A DNA stretch of 64,000 bases from Takakia lepidozioides (lineage: Eukaryota > Streptophyta > Takakiopsida > Takakiales > Takakiaceae). Positions 11,721 through 22,514 of this stretch are shown here, one piece after another. Position numbers and translations under genes: made by a program. The notes under the pieces were generated by a model. The model did no database searches and was not told where the DNA came from. It was given only the letters and a program-made list of their open reading frames with translations. Every line of letters begins with the position of its first letter. Within the stretch, counting starts at the first letter, position 1. The stretch spans positions 19,468,001-19,532,000 of the forward strand of contig CM060732.1 in the NCBI GenBank assembly GCA_030704615.1, written 5' to 3'.

Positions 11721-12160
11721 GCCGAATTTCCATCCTGCAGGTAAGTCGGATCGGTGCCATATGGATATTCGGCGCCGAATTTCGATTCGCCATTTATTTC
11801 TGAGCGAGGAATTACCTCCGTGCAGGTAATTCCCATATAAGAATTACCTTCGTGCAGGTAATTCACATACAAGAATTACCTTCATGCAGGTAATTTCCAG
11901 ATGAGAATTACCTTTGTGCAGGTAATTCTGGACGAGGAATAAACATCGATTGGAATTACCTGCAGGAAGGTAATTGTCATCTGGAAATTACCTGCACAAG
12001 GTAATTCTTGTATGCGAATTACCTGCACGAAGGTAATTCTTATATGGGAATTACCTGCACGAAGGTAATTCCTCGCTCAGAAATAAATGGCGAGTGGAAA
12101 TCCGGCGCCGAATATCCATACGGCACTGATGCGACTTACCTGCTGGATGGAAATTCGGCG
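11720..12160. repeat. about 440-bp near-perfect inverted repeat (hairpin) with 24-nt loop
   Basis: The arms from about 11720 to 11928 and 11953 to 12160 are reverse complements over most of their length, with a loop at 11929-11952. Inside each arm are smaller inverted units of the form GAATTACCT...AGGTAATTC. Paired landmarks include TTTATTTCTGAGCGAGG at about 11793 and its complement at about 12073. Confidence 0.8.
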
Positions 12161-12860
12161 CCGAATTTCCATTCATCCACGATTCGAATTACCTGCAGGA
12201 TGGAAATTCGGCGCCGAATATCCATATGGCACCGATGCGACTTACCTGCTGGATGGAAATTCGGCGCCGAATTTCCATTCATCCACGATTCGAATTACCT
12301 GCAGGATGGAAATTCGGCGCCGAATATCCATATGGCACCGATCCGACTTACCTGCTGGATGGAAATTCGGCGCCGAATTTCCATTCATCCACGATTCGAA
12401 TTACCTGCAGGATGGAAATTCGGCGCCGAATATCCATATGGCACCGATCCAACTTACCTGCTGGATGGAAATTCGGCGCCGAATTTCCATTCATCCACGA
12501 TTCGAATTACCTGCAGGATGGAAATTCGGCGCCGAATATCCATATGGCACCGATCCGACTTACCTGCTGGATGGAAATTCGGCACCGAATTTCCATTCAT
12601 CCACGATTCGAATTACCTGCAGGATGGAAATTCGGCGCCGAATATCCATATGGCACCGATCCGACTTACCTGCTGGATGGAAATTCGGCGCCGAATTTCC
12701 ATTCATCCACGATTCGAATTACCTGCAGGATGGAAATTCGGCGCCGAATATCCATATGGCACCGATCCGACTTACCTGCTGGATGGAAATTCGGCGCCGA
12801 ATCTCCATCCATCCGAGATTCCACTTACCTGCTGGATGGAAATTCGGCGCCGAATCTCCA
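12085..12860. repeat. 106-bp tandem palindromic satellite, right block
   Basis: About seven copies of a 106-bp unit. Each has two AATTCGGCGCCGAAT cores separated by either ATTCATCCACGATTCG or ATATGGCACCGATCCG. Unit starts fall at about 12142, 12248 and 12354, a regular period. Open frames here are repeat artefacts. Confidence 0.85.
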
Positions 12861-13560
12861 TCCGGGGGATGGTCTCTGTCGGAGAGGTGCCGCCTCTCCG
12901 CCGCTCTGTTGGATATTCGGTGCCGAATTTCCGTCCCGGGGGTTGAAATATGACTGCCAGGTTCCGACCTCTCCCCCCTCCCCGACTTCATTGGAACGGC
13001 CCCGAATTGAAATTCGGCGCCGTTTTCTCATCTGTGGAGGTTTTTATGTCGGCCAGTTTTCGCTCTGACACGCCGACAACACTTCCTTTGGGGGGGCCGG
13101 ATGGAAATTCGGCGCCGAATGGCCGTCCAGGGGATGTTCTCTGTCGCACACTGGCCGGCCTCTGTGCCCCAGGCGACTTCATCCGGGCGTCCCCTGTTCG
13201 ATATTCGTTGCCGAATTTCCGTCCGGGGGTTGAAATGTGACAGCCAACTGCAGGCCACTCCCCCCTCCCCGACTGCATCCGAATCGCCCCGGATGGAAAT
13301 TCGGCGCCGTTTTTCCATCTGGGGATGTTTTTATGCCGTCCAGTTTTCGGCCTGACCCCCCGACACGACTCTTTGGGGGACCGGATGGAAATTCGGCGCC
13401 GAATCTCCATCCAGAAGATGTTATCTGTCGCACACACTCCGGCCTCTGCGCCCGAGGCGACTTCATCCGGGCTTCCTCTGTTGGATGTTGGGTGCCGAAT
13501 TTCCATTCGGGGGTAGTAATGTGACGGCACGGTGCCGGCTTATCCCCTTCAGCCGTCATC
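12861..13560. repeat. diverged palindromic satellite next to the transposase gene
   Basis: Degenerate copies, spaced about 110-160 bp, contain GATGGAAATTCGGCGCCG followed by a TCTGTCGCACAC or GTTTTTATG block. They grade into the unique sequence upstream of the transposase at about 13600. Confidence 0.65.
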
Positions 13561-13809
13561 ATCCGGACGGCCCCCCACTTTCTGACTGCATACCGTTGGC
13601 AGTTATTGCGCAAAGACGAGGGGCCGCATTCCGGAGACAAGGTTCATTAACACTCTGACTGTGGATTTTTGAGATAGTTGGCTCCCTGGATTTGGATCAG
13701 GCTTCGTCGCTCGGACAAATCGGCATCGCATTCATTCCCATCGCTGCACCCCCTTCTACCAGGGAGCTTCCCCGCACGCCATCCTGGCAGTCTTGTGTGC
13801 ACATCTCCC

Positions 13810-16800
13810 ATGGCGGAAAACCCGAGCGCTACAGTGTACTGCCCTCCTCACGAGCATAGAGCTTCATTTCCGTGCAGAGGGGACACCTGCCGGGTGATGG
13901 AGAAATATCTGTGCGTTCGATACCACCTGAAACCGGGGTCGGTTTTTTTGGAGGAGGAAAGGAAGGACTCAAACGGCCTTGTTGTCGAGAGTATTGTTGT
14001 GCTCCACGATGATTTCGGCGATGGCAGGGAATGGCGAGTTCCACCATCGGACAGCGTCATATACAGGGCTGTTGGGGACTTCATTTGCCCGCCAAATGCA
14101 CCGTCTATCCTGGCGCCTTCCACGAAACAATCCGCGAATCAGAGAGTGGGTACCTCAAAGAGAGAAGTCCGCAACGAAGTAAATCCAGAGCCGAACCCAT
14201 CCATGAAGACGACCGAGAACCGGGTTGTTCACAACCTGTCCGACTCAGACGAGGTCATGGAAGTTCCGAGGTCGTCCTGGAGATCAGGCAAGTCCTCAAT
14301 GGACGTCAGTGGAGGAGGGAGTCATATTCCCAGCACGAGCACCGCAGTTCGATCTATTCTAGAAATTCTGCGAGGGCTTCACCTGGAGGGACACCGGTCG
14401 GAGCTGGCCGGGCTGGACTACAGCAAGTTCGCAATTAAATCGGTTACATGCCTTCCCGCCGACGTCGACGGTAATGTCTTCTTTGAGTTCCCTCCTCGGG
14501 CGGACTACTCGAGGGCGTCCGGAATGTTGACAGATATGGATAGAAAACATGACGGTCATCCTTGGTGCGTTACCAAAACCACCAGCATGAAGATGCTTGA
14601 TGGTGTGCGGGTGCGCTACGTTGTTTGTGCGGGCGCGTTGCGGTGTTTCTCCCCAACTTGCTTCCACTTTAAATCCAGAGGTCACAGGAACGAGACCGAT
14701 TGGACAGGCACAGCTCACCAACCATTTCGAGCTCAGGAGAAGGTTCCGAACTCCACATTTAAGTGTGCGCATTGCAAAGAACCACCACACTGCATGTCTG
14801 TTTGTAATGCCAAGCAGTTCTATGTGTTGCACCGTTTCCCTGACCTCACCCGAGCTTGCATACACGTTGGTTCCCATTGTCACAAATTGGCGAGGGGGAA
14901 CTCGCGGGAGGCTGCCCACGAAGCAGAGCAGCTCGTTCAGGAGGAGGTTAAGTTGAGACCGGGTGCCAAACCCAAACAGATACAGCTCCAAGCCGCCCAT
15001 AAGATGGCATTGGCCAGAATTATGTCGGAAGACGGCTCGGATAGAGTTCCTCTCGACGAGAAGGAAATGGAGGCATTGCTCGAGTCGGTGTCCCACGTAT
15101 GTTCACCGAATGTCCGAAACCACATTGTCTCTTGCAAACAGAAAATTGGGCGTGGCTCGGATATGCACTCCATTCTGGAGGTGAAGCGACGATGTGGATA
15201 TGACTACATTCATGGAAGTAGGTTTCCAGGACAAGGGACTGAGGCAGATCGTTGTTTCGTATTCAAAATGTCCACGTGTGGACCTGGCAGTGGCGTCGAA
15301 CTGGTCGACAGGATGACGAGTGGGAACTTGTCAAACAGTGGGTCATGTTCGACCATATCAAGCGAATTACAAATCACCAGTGGGTGACAATGGGTGCACA
15401 TGTCTACGACACCCACTGCAGGATGCTAATGACAATTGCTATTTGTGAGATGAAAGGAGAGGACACACAATCGGAGATGCTTCTTTGGCAGGGAATAAAC
15501 GAACAGATGGCCAAGGCGGGATTGCCCCTCCCAATTTCCGTGGTTTCATGGCGGACAACGCACAAGCAAATTGGGCTGCCATCCGAAGGGTGTACGGGCA
15601 AGACCCCAATGTTCCCATGGAAGGCAAGGAGAGATCTTGTGGGTTCCACTTTCTGCAGAGCCTTTCGCAGTACACAACCAGGCTCGTGGCGCCAGATTTC
15701 AGAGATGAGCACCGTTCCATGTGCCTTGCGTGGAAGCGCGCTCCCACCTTGGATGATGCAGAGACACAGTTTGCATGCATACGGGCTTGGTGGACATCGT
15801 CAGGTGCTGTAAGGAAATCAGACGAAGGAGCAATGGTCAGTTGGCTAGCATGGTGGCATTATCGTTTCCTCCAGTTCGGCGACTATATGCGGGAGGTGAG
15901 TTGCACGAATTCGCGTCCCGTTGGATATTATTCTTGGCCATATTTGTAACTTGCTTGTAACCTCAACATGTGCTTGTGCAGGAAATGTGTCTCGACTCCG
16001 ACACCGACATGCCCACGACAAACATGGCCGAATCAGTGCACTCTTCCTGGCGTGCCTCCTCTGCGGCGCATCTGGTGGACATCCTCACTGCCACAACGGA
16101 GGACATTGTGAGGTCAATTATGCAGCAATGCAGGTACAACGAGTTCTTGAAAGGGAAACAGTGGGGCTTGGGGCCGGACAGGCAGGAAATGCTGATGCGG
16201 ACTGCCTCCAGATCGAAGAATCCTCGGAAGTGGGCGGCGGCCTTGCGAGAGGGCCTTCGGGACACGCCATTGCTGCGAAGAGGCCAACATTTGGAAGGAG
16301 ATGTTCATACCCGTCCAGTGAGACGAAGACTTGACGAGGCACCTGGCGGAGAAGAGGATTCATGGCGAGCTGACAAGAATATTCGCACGCTCCCTCGTGG
16401 TCCGGTGATGTTGTCCGAGGAGGTCTCGTCGAGCACCGGAAGTCCTGCACGTTCAAGATCGCCATCTCCTTTGAGCACAGGGCGCGTGCCCCGGCAACAT
16501 AACGAGCCATCTGTAGTAAAGCAATACAACATTCCCATTGTGGAGACAAGAGTGTCGGAGTCACAGTGGAGAATTGCGAGGACATTGCCGGCATTTCGAG
16601 GGAAGTGTTGCGCCATCCGGGTGGATACGAGAGCACGCTGTGGTGAGATGATTCGGAGGAACCCACACGGTGCTGTACCTGCACCTTGTTTCAGCGGCAG
16701 ATTTTTGACTCCCACATTTGCTCACGCCACAACGCAGACATTTTGGTTCTGTAGGCACGACATAATGACCTGTGTATTTGGCAAGCCCAAGTACGGGATT

Positions 16801-17398
16801 CAGGGAATGCCGGAGCCTCCGGGCGTCTGGCCTGTTGCACCGGGTTGCAGCCTCTCTCAGAATGAGGCGGATGCTCTATCTGCAGCAGGATTTCGAATGG
16901 TGCAACGCACAGACATCCCGGCCCACGCATTTCCGGTTCCTCAGACCCAGCCATTGCATACTGCTCGGTCCAGTAGAGACGGATTGGACAATTCTGCACA
17001 TCCCACAATGCGATTCGGAAGAGTGAAGAGACGACACCCTCCCAACAAGTTGAATGAGACTCGGATTGCCAATGCTCTTGGGATGGCTTGCACTATTCAG
17101 AGCTCCGTGGACGTACCCCCCCGGCCTTGGGCGTGTGTATCGGATGGCAACGGCCGGCTCGGCTGTACGCGACGATGTATACACAATTACGATTGGAGTG
17201 GAGCCGACTTGCAACTGTACGGACTTCTCGTTGATGGAAGCAAAGAAGGGTTCGAAGTATTATCCGTGCAAGCATCTGTATTACATTTACCTGAAGAGGT
17301 TGAGGATGAACGTGACTATTGATGACTTTATTCATGCACCGGCGTTGAGCGTGAACGAGCTGCACAAACTCCTTCTTAGGGATTCCAGAAATCATTGA
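13810..17398 (+). pseudogene. MULE transposase with SWIM zinc finger, frameshifted
   Basis: The start MAENPSATVYC is at 13810. A Cys/His-rich N-terminal region near 14640-14800 contains CAHC and CMSVC. The DDE core follows: VYDTHCRM (first Asp), DTQSEMLLW (Glu) and FMADNAQANW (second Asp). An intron at 15896-15981 (GTGAGT donor, TGTGCAG acceptor) leads to exon 2, starting EMCLDSD. The C-terminal SWIM finger reads TCNCTDF then YYPCKHLYYI, the CxC...CxH pattern of MULE transposases. The frame changes three times: near 15310, near 15530 in a C-rich stretch, and near 17114 in a run of seven C. Two of the three shifts fall in C-rich or C-run sequence, so assembly errors are possible. As written the protein is broken. 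It would catalyse cut-and-paste movement of the surrounding element. Confidence 0.8.
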
Positions 17399-17559
17399 TG
17401 GGGCAAACGGAATCCTCCATATGGATATTTTCAAATGCATTTTGCTGTATCAGACTTTTTTTTTTGCAGTGTAATGAAATGCACCCCAAAACTCCTGGAA
17501 TGAGGCAATATTCCATTCAAACTGAGATCCAACAGAAGCAGTTCTGGGGCCATTTCTGG

Positions 17560-17920
17560 AAAAATGGCGCCGAATTCTCTTTTGGGGCCGAAAACTCGCT
17601 AAGTCCCAACATGCACTGGTACCTGTGTTGGGAAAATGGCGCCGAATTTCTCTTTTTGGGGCCGAAAACTGGCTAAGTCCCACATGCACTGGTACCGTGT
17701 CTGGAAAAATGGCGCCGAATTTCTCTTTTTTGGGCCGAAAACTGGCTAAGTCCGAACATGCACTGGAAAAATGGCGCCGAATTACCTGTCATGAGGGGAC
17801 CTATAGCCGCGGAATTCGGCACCATTTTTCGCCAGAGAGACCTATTGCCGCGAAATACGTCGCCGTTTTTTCAGGTTACGGACCCTATTACCGTGAAATT
17901 CGGCGCCATATTTGCACATG
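17560..17920. repeat. 68-bp repeats with GGCGCCGAATT downstream of the transposase
   Basis: Three to four direct units contain AAAATGGCGCCGAATT, CTCTTTTTGGGGCCG, GGCTAAGTCC and CATGCACTGG. They share the GGCTAAGTCC and GGCGCC words with the 6.3-7.3 kb array. Confidence 0.75.
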
Positions 17921-18094
17921 TCGCTAGGAATTGGCATGAGCGGAAGACAAAATATCATGAGCACAACTGTCAAAAGTGCAATTTTCCCTTCAAGGGGCCG
18001 AATAATATATTTGTTTTTTCTGACACATTGCATTAAATTATTGTTTTTATTGTTTTTTATTGTTTTTTATTTTCGAAATTTGTACTTCTGCTCA

Positions 18095-18173
18095 TGAAAA
18101 CCGATTGTGTTACTACTCTGCTCATGCCGCTCATGCCGCTCATGCCGCTCATGCTCATGAAATAGCAAACCTC
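18095..18173 (-). repeat. right MULE terminal inverted repeat
   Basis: Four copies of GCTCATGCC or GCTCATG lead into GAAATAGCAAACCTC at the element end, the inverse of the left end. Confidence 0.8.
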
Positions 18174-18182
18174 TCCCAGAAG
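18174..18182. repeat. right 9-bp target-site duplication of the MULE
   Basis: TCCCAGAAG, identical to 3708-3716. Confidence 0.85.
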
Positions 18183-18585
18183 ACTGTGACTGCCGTGTCA
18201 TTTGTGGACGCATTCACCTTCCTATTTTTATACTCTTTCCCCTTCAATGTGTAATCTACTCCCCATTGTTTGGGCATTCCTCGCTTGTAACACAGTACAT
18301 TGAACTATCCCATGTCGGACTTGTTGCCCATCCTCGCAACGAATGTATGACATGCAGTGCATTTGCCTTCTCCCTAGTGGGGATTCCAATTATCTTTTGC
18401 AGCCTCAATGTCTATTCGATACACTTTTTGTGATGAAGTTGTTTCGATATGTACCATTCAAAAATGAACATATGCCCTCCCAAGTACACCTCAACCTAAG
18501 GATGGCCTGGTTCAGTCATGATGCGAATGTCTCCACCAGTGATGATTCTGTATATAACCCAGGCCAATGTTCTGTGCTCCACCTT

Positions 18586-19188
18586 CTAGGACATCCAATG
18601 CGTTGCACAATGGCAAATCAACGACGTGTAAGGAGATCGATGAGTGCCGTTAGGATTCCCATAATGATACATACAAAGAGGGCATCGTGCGTCGGGTGCG
18701 CTTATGAAAGAGCGGGCCTCAATGTCACTGCGGAAAATGAGAACCCACCACATATGCACCTGAATCTGACGGGAGGCACGTTGTGGCCCATACTCCACCA
18801 TATTCATGGCTGTGTGCCACAACACATGCCACTCTCCTGCCTGCAACTCGCACCACCGGTGTCTGTCATTCACATTGCTCAATGGATTGAATTCCTCCTC
18901 TACAATGTCAACATCGACGTCATGCCATTCCACACCGTCCTCATCTTCATCTTCATCCTCGTCCTCCTCTGCAATCCCAACATCGACGTCATGCCATTCC
19001 ACAACGTCTTCATCTTCATCTTCATGTTCGTCGTCCTCTGAATCTTCATTCCAATCATCATCGGCATCGTAATGTTCTTCCATGCAACAAAGTGTGATGT
19101 TCCTAGCACAGTAATGTATCACAAAAGTGGGGTGGGGGTGGGGGGGGGGGCACTCACTTCTGGTCGTGCCTCTCCGTTCTGGTTCCAC
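18586..19188 (-). CDS. hypothetical acidic protein
   Basis: A 200-residue open frame that I do not recognise. The N-terminal half is extremely acidic (runs of Glu/Asp) and contains a duplicated module with VEWHDVDV at about residues 62 and 85. The C-terminal half is Cys/His/Trp-rich: DRHRWCEL, EWHVLWHT and a possible zinc pair in CPLCMYHYG. The opposite strand is also open here because of the repetitive codons, but the composition favours this strand. It lies just outside the MULE and may belong to the older element or gene that the MULE entered. Existence as a gene is uncertain. Confidence 0.35.
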   Translation of the reverse strand: MEPERRGTTRSECPPPHPHPTFVIHYCARNITLCCMEEHYDADDDWNEDSEDDEHEDEDEDVVEWHDVDVGIAEEDEDEDEDEDGVEWHDVDVDIVEEEFNPLSNVNDRHRWCELQAGEWHVLWHTAMNMVEYGPQRASRQIQVHMWWVLIFRSDIEARSFISAPDARCPLCMYHYGNPNGTHRSPYTSLICHCATHWMS

Positions 19189-20322
19189 CGTGCTGCGAAG
19201 GGAGGCCCATGACCCTTTATCTTTTACGGGAACCTAGTATGCTGTCTCTTTGTCCTATGATGTGGCTCTTCCGACCTCCCTGCGTATGCCTCTGCAAGCA
19301 CCGTTGTCTACAGTGTTTGTATACATTGAATACATTGTGTGCATATGCATTGTCATAGCTATTTGTCAAAGCCATTGTCATTGTCAAAATCATTGCTCAT
19401 TGTCATACTCATTTTATGCATAGCTCATTGTATGCAGTGTGTGCAGCATTTCGTAGACGTGTTTGGCCGTTCAGGTTCACAGTCGTTTTATTCGGTGTTT
19501 GCATTGTTTTCAACTGTGCGTATCTGGCTTGTTGTCGTTGCAGAATTCACTGTTACTCCACCTGTATGTGTGCGACTAAAGAATATGTACAACAAACTTG
19601 ATAAATGAGGAAAGTGGGGGCAGAATGGGAAACCGATAACTACAAGCAAAGCTCCTTGTATGGTGTGCTCTTGCATAGAAATATGCATAGAAATATTTTA
19701 AATAAATTGCAGCCTCTTCCATTGCCAAAATTGTGCACTTCGCATTATGGAATATAGTTCATTGGATACAAATCAGATGCTGAGCACAGAGAGTGTTCAT
19801 TGTCAGGCAGAACATACGCCCCGTTTGCTACACTATAGAAGAGCCGAGTGAATGGTGTGCTTCGCAAGCACCCAATCTCTTCATACGCATAGGCAGATGT
19901 CTTTGCTGTATATGAAGTACTCCAGACTGGTTAGGGACATGGAATATGCCAGTATTGGGTCCATGGTCCGGTGGGAAATTGCAACCTAACATAGCAGGTA
20001 TCCAAGACATGGCAGGTTTCCGAGAGTGACGTTCATATTTACTGCCGTTTCTCACATTGCAGCATACACATCAAAGTCAAAAAGCCACAAAAAGAAGAAC
20101 TATCATCTCCCAAAAGATGTCAATCCCCCCCAAATCACATTTTATGGGGTGCGAAGCTGAAACGATTCGTGGGGCAATACTACATGTGGACGAAATGGGT
20201 GCGCACCTCTTCAACAAAGTTCGTCCCTAAAATACTGTAAGACAGAGGACACCTATGTTTTGTACTTGTACCACGTAGAAGTGAAATGGACCCCATGGAT
20301 CAGCACACCATGCACACAATAT
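19189..20322. other. no gene seen
   Basis: Unique sequence with a G-rich tract (about 19131-19150) and GT/CA-rich words at 19320-19440. No convincing exon. Confidence 0.4.
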
Positions 20323-21225
20323 TCAGCAGGGATCAAGCCAATCCACCTCCATGAATTTCCATTCATATGGAGGAACGTCCGCACCAACTCGTATCATTCT
20401 CTCCTTCCATACTGCAACTCTTGGATCCCACCGGAAGAAATGCAAACAATGGTGGAAGTGGTTTCGGCCCCATTGAGGAAAGACACTAAGAAATACAGAG
20501 GAGTTGTTGTTGGGGACGTGCACGGCTGAAGCAAACTGCACATGCAATACTGGGCCATCTATTGTGATGCAAACGTCCCCTAGACCGGTCCATGCTCTCT
20601 CGGGGGTACAACGTCGTTGTAGCAACCTTTGGATAGGGGAGGGCAATGCGTCAATTAGTTTGATGCACTCCCAACCCCCAGATAGCCACTGGAAAATAGT
20701 CAAGACATGGAAACACTCGTTCTCCTTTGCGGGGTCAAGCCCAATCGCATGCGGCCCCCACTCCTCATTCGGGGCACACATGAAGCGAGAGCGCAACACT
20801 ACAGTATTGGGGAGCATTGCACCTTCGTTCTCGGTCTCATCATAGAATCCACACCATGCGACTCTAGAAGCGGATTCGTGAGCCCTGAGAATTACATCCC
20901 CTTTCGATGGTTTGGTCCAATCCACCAAAGCATCCAGTAAGGAGATGCGAGACCCCACCAAGCCTCTGATGTCGCCCACAAGCCCATCATCGCATCCCAT
21001 GAAACCTGTCCCCTCAAACACAGGTTGCCATGATGCAAACATCGCGGAAAGCACCAAAAACAATAAACACAGTTCGTTCGGAATAGCCTGCAATGTGGCT
21101 CCCCGGTCAAGATACTGTAACTTGCACTTGCAATGCCGCAAATGAAGACAACGGAATACAGCAGCAGGTCCAAGTCGAGAAAGTGCGCAATACGGAGATA
21201 CAGTGCAGTCAGGCCGTGTGCACAT
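20323..21225 (-). CDS. hypothetical protein, 300 residues
   Basis: A single long minus-strand frame without recognisable family motifs. The first 60 residues are Cys-rich and contain a hydrophobic stretch (LCLLFLVLSAMFA, about residues 52-64) that could be a membrane segment or translated intron. The remainder is of ordinary globular composition, rich in Trp (WAPH-like, IFQWLSGGWECIK, FFRWDPRVAVW), and ends EVDWLDPC. It has an ordinary composition and no repeats, so coding is plausible, perhaps as one exon. It is grouped with the 18.6-kb and 21.5-kb frames. Confidence 0.4.
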   Translation of the reverse strand: MCTRPDCTVSPYCALSRLGPAAVFRCLHLRHCKCKLQYLDRGATLQAIPNELCLLFLVLSAMFASWQPVFEGTGFMGCDDGLVGDIRGLVGSRISLLDALVDWTKPSKGDVILRAHESASRVAWCGFYDETENEGAMLPNTVVLRSRFMCAPNEEWGPHAIGLDPAKENECFHVLTIFQWLSGGWECIKLIDALPSPIQRLLQRRCTPERAWTGLGDVCITIDGPVLHVQFASAVHVPNNNSSVFLSVFPQWGRNHFHHCLHFFRWDPRVAVWKERMIRVGADVPPYEWKFMEVDWLDPC

Positions 21226-21724
21226 GCAGAATGGTCACTGTCACCTGTGGGCTACGCAGTGGAGCGAGGGAACATAGTACAAATCGAGCGTGGTAACATG
21301 TAAGAACGGGAAGGAAACACGAAAACATAGCAGGACAGATACTGATGAGTGAACGAGGAGAGGAACGCAATATGTACGACTTGTGCAAAGTGTTGGAGTC
21401 ACACAAGGCAAGGTGGCAGGGAAGAGGGAGGTCGTGGCGGGAAAATTGAAACTTTATTTTCACCTACGTAGGATTTGAACCCCAGGCTGAACTGTCATGC
21501 CTCCCACTCTGCCGAGCCTTTTTCTAGGACTATGCGGGAGTGTTTGTTTTTTGCTAAGGTGTTGGCTCCTTCGGTGGCCTGTAACGTCACAGTGCTACGC
21601 TGTGAAGTGCGTACTTGTTTACATTGCATCAGTGCTTCACAACATTTCCAATTTCGTCGGTGTCTCCCCACAAAATGCCTTACATTTCAGCAGCTTTGGC
21701 TTCCACTCTGCAGGTTATTGTGAA

Positions 21725-22243
21725 GGATGCCAGGGACATTTCGGAGTCCCTACACCCGACAAAGGTGGGGACACGCACTCTACTTGCAAGCATACTTTTC
21801 GGCCTGCGATGGCGAAAGAGGTACGACTTGATGGCATTGTAGTCATGCACAAGGGGAATGCCCCCAAGTCATATGGCATTGAGTACATCACCATGGGCGT
21901 CCCTCTTGCCATATGGAATGTGGTGGCTAGTGCAGGTGAGGACAGTGGGTTCAATGTAGACAGGACAAAGAGAGCACAAATTTCGGGGGAGCATGTGTGG
22001 ATGGAGGTGAACATTTGGGAGGGGCAGGATAGGTTTTGGGTTGTGGAGGCAGATGACTCCAATGTACTTCAGAAGGTGCCTGTTTCCAATTTGAGGAAGT
22101 GCCTGGATCATGCTGGGAGTAGCCTGCTCGTGAGGTTAGGAGAGACCCGGGTTGATACTCGGCGAAACCCAGATACTAGAGCAACACTGGTTTACACTCC
22201 TTCAGTTCCATGTCACTCTCAAGAAGGGGTGGGGAAGATTTGA
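21725..22243 (+). CDS. hypothetical protein, possible exon
   Basis: The open frame begins upstream at 21497, but the sequence becomes protein-like only after a likely acceptor (TCTGCAG at about 21714). It then reads through CEGCQGHFGVPTP, HSTCKHTF, VRLDGIVVMHKG, YGIEYITMGVPLA and DRFWVVEADDS to a stop at 22243. The CxxC and CxH pairs in the first 25 residues hint at a zinc site. No family recognised. It ends about 260 bp before a hAT-type insertion. Confidence 0.4.
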   Translation, partial: GCQGHFGVPTPDKGGDTHSTCKHTFRPAMAKEVRLDGIVVMHKGNAPKSYGIEYITMGVPLAIWNVVASAGEDSGFNVDRTKRAQISGEHVWMEVNIWEGQDRFWVVEADDSNVLQKVPVSNLRKCLDHAGSSLLVRLGETRVDTRRNPDTRATLVYTPSVPCHSQEGVGKI

Positions 22244-22506
22244 CATGCCTGAAACCGGCCAGAGTTGACATGTGTGCATTAAGTTCTAACCTTATTTCTA
22301 TTATTTTCCCGCTGAGAGGGGATATTGGTGGGGGCTGTGAAGTTAGACTTTGAGAAGGCGCAGTCCTACTCTCAAATAGTTGCCGATCTAGCCTGCATTT
22401 CATGCATCTTTTATGAGGCACTTTCCTTGGAAACTGAAACCAGGCTTGTAGAAAAACATTGTTTTTTTATATGGAAGGGGTGACTACATGCCCAAAACCC
22501 GTCAAT

Positions 22507-22514
22507 GTGGATAC
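22507..22514. repeat. 8-bp target duplication, left of hAT element 1
   Basis: GTGGATAC, repeated exactly at 23569-23576. Confidence 0.9.

Larger units (their letters stand above)
3717..18173. mobile_element. complete 14,457-bp Mutator-like element (MULE) with passenger gene
   Basis: The boundaries are set by inverted termini (left GGGGGCTGCTATTTC, right end reversed GAGGTTTGCTATTTC, 12 of 15 matching, then CATGAGC units) and by a perfect 9-bp direct repeat outside them. Inside are a MULE transposase gene with DDE and SWIM regions on the plus strand and a ten-exon ParB-like/methyltransferase gene on the minus strand, transcribed divergently. GGCGCC-centred palindromic satellites occupy 6337-7300, 10790-13560 and 17560-17920. 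The element sits in a C48 protease gene. The transposase is frameshifted, so this copy is probably not autonomous now, but the intact duplication and reasonably similar ends suggest a fairly recent insertion. Confidence 0.85.

Noticed and set aside
10790-12860. CRISPR-like regular repeats
   Set aside because: The units are contiguous palindromic satellite repeats without unique spacers, in a eukaryotic genome.
10729-13068. Many long overlapping open frames on both strands (up to 312 codons)
   Set aside because: They translate the palindromic tandem satellite (repeating ICRMEIRRRIS-like peptides) and have no gene-like composition.
18806-19072. Ser/Thr-rich open frame on the plus strand
   Set aside because: It is the antisense shadow of the Glu/Asp-rich minus-strand frame.
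21465-21540. Possible tRNA or SINE on the minus strand (GGTTCAAATCC and GGCAGAGTGG)
   Set aside because: B-box-like and A-box-like words are only about 22 bases apart and no cloverleaf or tail is visible.
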